A DNA stretch of 64,000 nt from Irpex lacteus (lineage: Eukaryota; Basidiomycota; Agaricomycetes; Polyporales; Irpicaceae): contig MQVO02000006.1 in the NCBI GenBank assembly GCA_001986395.2, forward strand, positions 1 to 64,000, written 5' to 3'. The notes under the pieces were generated by a model. The model did no database searches. It was not told the origin of the DNA and saw only the letters and a list, made by a program, of their open reading frames with translations. Position numbers and translations under genes: made by a program. Shown piece by piece: positions 58,013 through 64,000 of this stretch; the stretch's first letter is position 1, and each line of letters begins with the position of its first letter.

Positions 58013-59398
58013 TCAATAAAACATGTCGGGGAGCTGGCCGACAGGGTATAGGTGTCGAATACCGCCGATCCACGGCGGAATCGCGTCTTTCAAGTCTGCC
58101 CCTCCTACCTCGCCAGATGTCTCAGCTACGCGAGCGACAAATTTGACACCACTGACACCCTTTGCCAGCCTTATGAGCCCATCAGGAATTCCTGCGAGAC
58201 CTCGTGGAATGACCTCGAAGCGTATTGGCTGCATTATGTCTCACGATTAATTCGATCTCGAGTTACTGGTATTTAGACGTACCTTGAGGTCGCCCGATTC
58301 GAGCAGCTTGGTGATGCCTACGTACATCTTCTTCCCGAATTCATAATTCTTAGCTGCAGCTGGTGTGCCAAACACAAATGCGACTTCCTTCCCGTCCTCG
58401 CTCGCTTCACCAGGCTTGCCATATGCTGGACGCATGACAAAGGCAACTTTTCCTTTCGGTGCGAGAATTTCCCAAACAGCTTTCTGTGAGTCGGGATTGG
58501 AGACAGCATCATAGATAACGGGAATAGGCAAGGTGGTGATCGTCTGGACCGCGGCAGGGAGCTCAGAGTAGGAGACTTCGTGGTAGTCAATGACATGGGT
58601 AGCTCCGGCGGCCTTGCAGTACTCTTCGTTGTTTTTTGAAGCAGTTGTGACGATAGGATTGAAGCCCGACGCCTTCAGAAGCTGGATTGCTGGGAAGAGG
58701 TCAGCATCGCTTCATGGGTGCATCAACGATGAACAACAAACCAAACTGGCCAACGGAGCTAGCACCTCCTGTAACGATGGCTGGCTGGCCGACATACTTT
58801 TTGTAGCCTCCCTCATCCCAAGGAGCCGTGAGGGCAATGCCTCCGCGAGGCATAAGTTTCTGATACAGCCCAAGGGCAGCAGTCGCAAACGGAAGGCCGA
58901 AGGTCGCAGCTTCTTCCCAGGATATCTTCGAAGGTATCTGCAGAGAGACATTTGAGTCGCGGGTGTCACAACATTATTGATCAATGTTTGTAGTCCACGC
59001 ACCTTCGCGACTTGCACGGCATCGGCAATAGTGTATTCCTGGAATGACATTGTGTCCGGATGACAGAGAGCTTCATAAAGGCTAGATAAAGAGAAGGGTT
59101 AATTTTGCTGGTCGAAATGCGTCATGCCAATAACTGCGTACACCCTATCACCAACACTCAGTCCTTGCACGCTTTCACCAACAGCGACGACCTCCCCCGC
59201 GCCATCAATACCGGTGATGGCGGGAAATCCGTAGTAGTCTACCCATAAACCAAGATGCTGAATGATGTAGTCGAATTTGTTCAGTCCCACGGTAGCATTC
59301 TTGATGAGAACCTGGTCAGGACCAGGCTTGGGTGTTGGCCGATCAGCGAGTTCAAAAGGGATGGCGGGTCCTGCGAATACGAGAGCTTTGTGTGACAT
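58013..59398 (-). CDS. MDR-superfamily reductase (enoyl/quinone reductase-like)
   Basis: NADPH-dependent reductase of the medium-chain dehydrogenase superfamily, zinc-free branch. The ATG at 59398 gives MSHKALVFAGPAIPFELADR, then GPDQVLIKNATVGLNKFDYI, GLWVDYYGFPAITGIDGAGE and VQGLSVGDRVYAV. The nucleotide-binding part shows PAIVTGGASSVGQFAIQLLK, then PIVTTASKNNEEYCKAAGA and HVIDYHE. The C-terminal part includes ILAPKGKVAFVMRPAYGK and ends GQLPDMFY (stop 58013-58015). No zinc-ligand cysteine set is seen. Four or more introns. About 350 residues. Related fungal genes sit in secondary-metabolite clusters (toxD-like), but no cluster is here. Substrate unknown. Confidence 0.85.
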
Positions 59399-61197
59399 CC
59401 TAGATATGATCACAACGGTGAAAAGGCTAGATGGAGGTTTGGTTGCGGTTGCGACTTACATTCTATATCAGTATATATAATCCTATAAAACCCACATTTT
59501 TCGCAAAGATCGCTATCCAAAGCGCAAGTATGTGACGCGTCGTAACGGCAAGCCGGCGCTCCTCGATGAATATGTGCAGGCGTGGTTCCCGACGGCGTCG
59601 GGAAAAGTGCTATGATCATGCCGCACGCTCCTGCTGAGGTTCGAAGGCCTGAGGACCTACACAGTCTCAGCTACATCGTGATCAGCTCAAGACGAAGCAT
59701 ACATGTGTTTAATTTGCTTACACATAGTCACCGTATCAGCACGCCCGCCAACGGACGCGTGAGAGTAGGCTTCCAAGTTCGGGATGTATGTCACTCACTG
59801 CGATGACACGGGGGTGCTGAGAACGGCTGTAGGGCTAGATCCAACCTCTCGTGCTAAAACACTTCGATTTGGCAGCAAATATTGCGCAGCACAGTATGTC
59901 AGTTGGCCTTTTGCATAAATCTTGTCGAGATAGATCAGCAATATTCTGAGAACAGGCCGACACAAAGACTTTGTTTACCATTTATATGTTATCTGTCACC
60001 CTCGTACGTCCAATTCAACTGTAACACACCACTAACGGTACATTGTCAACGACGAGTTGCAGAATCCTGCTAAGCCATAAACCGTGAGGCCTAGAAATAT
60101 GTGGGAGTAATGGTGCTTACCATCATGGCCCATTCGCAACAACTACGGCACCATCATGGTAGTGGTAAGTGCACGACATATGTACCTTGCCAATTCATCC
60201 TGCACTTTCATGATCAAGTCCATCAAGCTCCCCGTCGCCGCCCTCCCAACAGGCATAAGGGAGAACGCGATTTGCTTATCGGAAGCCTGCACCTTCTCTT
60301 CAACAGCACCACACTCCGAGTCGAACGCTTGAAGCGGGGACATGCTCTCCGCAGCCCGCCAGGATGGCTACAATGTACTGAGACAGCTATGTGTGTGATA
60401 TGCGCCACCGTCCGAGCGTCGAAATGTTGGTGGCTTCAGCCTGATGTTTCCTCAGAGGTGAACCAGTCGCTAAGGAGGGGAGCTTTCTGGAAAGGCATGA
60501 GCCGAGATGGGGCTGTGTGTCTCCCAGATAACTCCTCTGAAGGTTCGAAATCACTGGATACATCGCTGTTCAACGTTCAACTTGAAGTGAGTCCCGGGTT
60601 TCAGGAGAACCGCGTAGTAGCCAAGATTCCAGACTAATAGACTGTCTTCATCGATGTGCTTTCCAGTATTCGGGCTTCTCAGTAGTACAAGTAACAGTCA
60701 CACGACTGCCCGGAGAATAAGACCCAACGGCTGTAAGAAAATTGGAATTGTAGTGTCCTTTGGTCTGCTTACAAAGACCGACATAACCTATCTACAACGG
60801 TGTGAATCAGTCTCGGTTGTACACTTGCTTCTGCGTCTATAACTCAATACGTGGAAAGAGTTCGGAAGGACCGGAGCCTATCGCATTCATAACTAGCGCA
60901 AGCAGTGCCGCAGCGATTCGTTAAGGGTAGAAAGACGTATGAAGCCGGGCTCACGATTTAAGTGCGCCACAAAATCGTCATGAGGTCACACAGTGGCTGT
61001 GATATAGAATCATATTCAACAACGACAGGTGTGCTTCGTGCGGGATTCGCACGGAAATAAACTACGACAGAAGACGTGAGCTCGGATGATCAAGGAAGAA
61101 AGCGTAACTTCACCGGCCATAACGCTGTACGGTAGCTACGATAAGGCATGACTTGGCGATACCGCATCCTGTCATACAGATAACTATGACATCCTTA
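59399..61197. other. Longest gene-poor stretch of the window
   Basis: About 1.8 kb with no gene I can support. The longest open frame (60101-60637, plus strand, 178 codons) has no domain, no codon pattern and no homologue I recognise. A minus-strand frame (60143-60343) has a helix-like SDKQIAFSLMPVGRAATGSL that could be an exon relic. No tRNA, repeat or transposon end was found. Confidence 0.5.
59472..59479 (-). promoter_or_regulatory. TATA box of the MDR reductase gene
   Basis: TATATATA about 75 bases upstream of the ATG at 59398, oriented to fit the minus-strand gene. TATA-driven promoters in fungi tend to be inducible. Confidence 0.5.
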
Positions 61198-61844
61198 TCA
61201 GGACTGAGAGGACGAGGTGGGCGGAGGTGGTGCGGATCTGGGTGCGGAGGGTAGCAGAGGCGCGAGTGCCTGCGCCTGTGAAGTTTGCCTCCGTCTGCGG
61301 TGGTCAGCTAGGCGCATCGCAAATATATCTCGATGAAGGGTATATCGCTGGTGTGTGGCTGTAGGTGGCGGACTCGGAGTCGCCGCTGCCGCAGGCGGGG
61401 TAGAAGCCTTGGCGGGCTTTGCTTCCTGTTTATTGTCCTTCTCCTTGGCTTCTGCCTCTCCATCTTTCGACTCTTTCTCTTTTTCCTTCTCTTTAGCTTT
61501 CTCCTGCTTCCGCTTCTGACGCTCTTCCCACTGCTCCTTCACCTTTTCGATTTCCTCCGCGCTGAGACCCAGCTTCTTCGCGCCTCCAGCGGCCACTCCA
61601 TCCCCCGCCTCCCCAAGCTGTGTCGCGAACCCGCGGTCGGAGAGATGCGTGTCACAGGTGTAAATGAAATCGACGGTGTTTGCGGTAGCCAAAACGGTCG
61701 TAGTAGGCTTGTAGCAGACGTAGCAAGCCCGGGGTGTTCCTACGGCCTGCAATCGGACACCACCCACTCACGTTGGTACGGTCAGCTGGACTCGTGCGCG
61801 AGAGTCACACACACCCTCTTGTAATACAGATTGGTGAAAGACAT
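61198..61844 (-). CDS. VFA1: Vps4-associated protein 1 (VFA1)
   Basis: Endosomal protein that binds the AAA ATPase Vps4 and adjusts its activity in the ESCRT pathway. Exon 1 reads MSFTNLYYKR (ATG at 61844, GTGTGT donor); exon 2 starts AVGTPRACYVCYKPTTTVLA. The cysteine pair CYVCYK, with a second site DFIYTCDTHLSDRGF, forms the putative zinc fold of the family. A long lysine/glutamate coiled region (KVKEQWEERQKRKQEKAKEK) follows. The C terminus (FAMRLADHRRR...) should carry the Vps4 MIT contact. About 200 residues, stop TGA at 61198-61200. Divergent from the alcohol dehydrogenase gene with 238 bases between starts. Confidence 0.85.
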
Positions 61845-62037
61845 GACTCCCCCCTCTCCGTTCTCCGGGTCAGGTGCAGGCTGTGTGAAACCGGGTAAGC
61901 TGTTGTTGGTGGTGGTAGCAGATTAAGAGACAAGCCCTCGGAATGACAAGGAGAGCCCACTGTCGGCCGTCGGCACGGTGCAAGGCTGAACAGATCTAGA
62001 GATTGCTGACCGATGATATCAGCTCGAGGGTGTGTGA

Positions 62038-63818
<1,781 letters not shown>

Positions 63819-64000
63819 GGGGTGTAGCAGTATGCAAGTTCGTATGGTGGTCCGTAAGAATCAGAATCCGCACACTGTATCAATAACCGAGTCGATCAAT
63901 ACTGTATGGTGTATTACCACAAGAAATAGCTGGCATTTGAGATTCGAGAACGCACGCGAGTCTTATTCCAAACATAAGAACATTAGATATGGCACGTTAC

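Noticed and set aside
60101..60637. Plus-strand frame of 178 codons in the gene-poor gap
   Set aside because: No domain, unusual Cys/His/Trp content, no plausible splice partners and no family I recognise.
61021..61070. Possible tRNA T-arm (GTGCGGGATTCGCAC)
   Set aside because: No acceptor, D or anticodon stem can be folded around it.

Overview
The window is nuclear DNA from a filamentous fungus, most likely an agaricomycete (mushroom-forming) basidiomycete. The evidence is a dense two-strand gene layout, many 50-60 base introns with GT..AG ends (two are GC..AG) and CTAAC-like branch points, and a core fungal gene set. It has no operons, no CRISPR, no viral genes and no recognisable transposon. 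The species cannot be named from the sequence.

Layout. 1-1165: decayed family 2 glycosyltransferase. 1501-5559: RAD16-type repair ATPase with a RING finger. 6046-8236: cytochrome b5/acyl-CoA dehydrogenase fusion. 8637-9574: tRNA adenosine deaminase TAD2. 9763-11082: mitochondrial FAD-type carrier, facing prolyl oligopeptidase (11576-14749). 15129-15830: mitochondrial IF3. 15905-18663: PPR-like protein in a broken frame. 19098-19574: SPT4. 19943-25097: Mediator MED13. 25518-26542: BIG1/Voa1 family. 26992-28037: WrbA-type quinone reductase with a one-base shift. 28569-32034: patatin-type triacylglycerol lipase. About 32440-33110: remnant of an MFSD5-like transporter. 33716-34529: STE14. 35098-35182: intron-bearing tRNA-Ala(UGC). 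35294-36194: TAF9. 36358-37987: SEC12, divergent from a NIPA-like Mg transporter (38296-40572). 41309-42386: haem-degrading-domain protein. 42500-43178: mitochondrial SSB. 43420-48032: HBS1 with a SKI7-like alternative terminal exon. 48210-52292: mitochondrial DNA polymerase gamma. 52626-54250: nucleoside transporter. 54488-57672: two tandem paralogous F-box-like genes. 58013-59398: zinc-less MDR reductase. 59399-61197: no gene seen. 61198-61844: VFA1. 62083-63818: class III alcohol dehydrogenase.

Themes. Several genes serve mitochondria (FAD carrier, IF3, PPR-like, SSB, polymerase gamma). RNA quality control and transcription are also well represented (HBS1/SKI7, TAD2, SPT4, TAF9, MED13). 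Most neighbouring pairs are divergent with short shared promoters or convergent with short shared 3' ends.

The most interesting locus is HBS1/SKI7. A roughly 2 kb cassette exon has its own stop codon and a Ski7-type exosome-binding motif. It lies between the HBS1 N-terminal exons and the GTPase exons, and the splice phases allow both products. A cautionary theme is a set of single-base frame breaks, most of them in the first 1.8 kb, which may be sequence errors or real decay.
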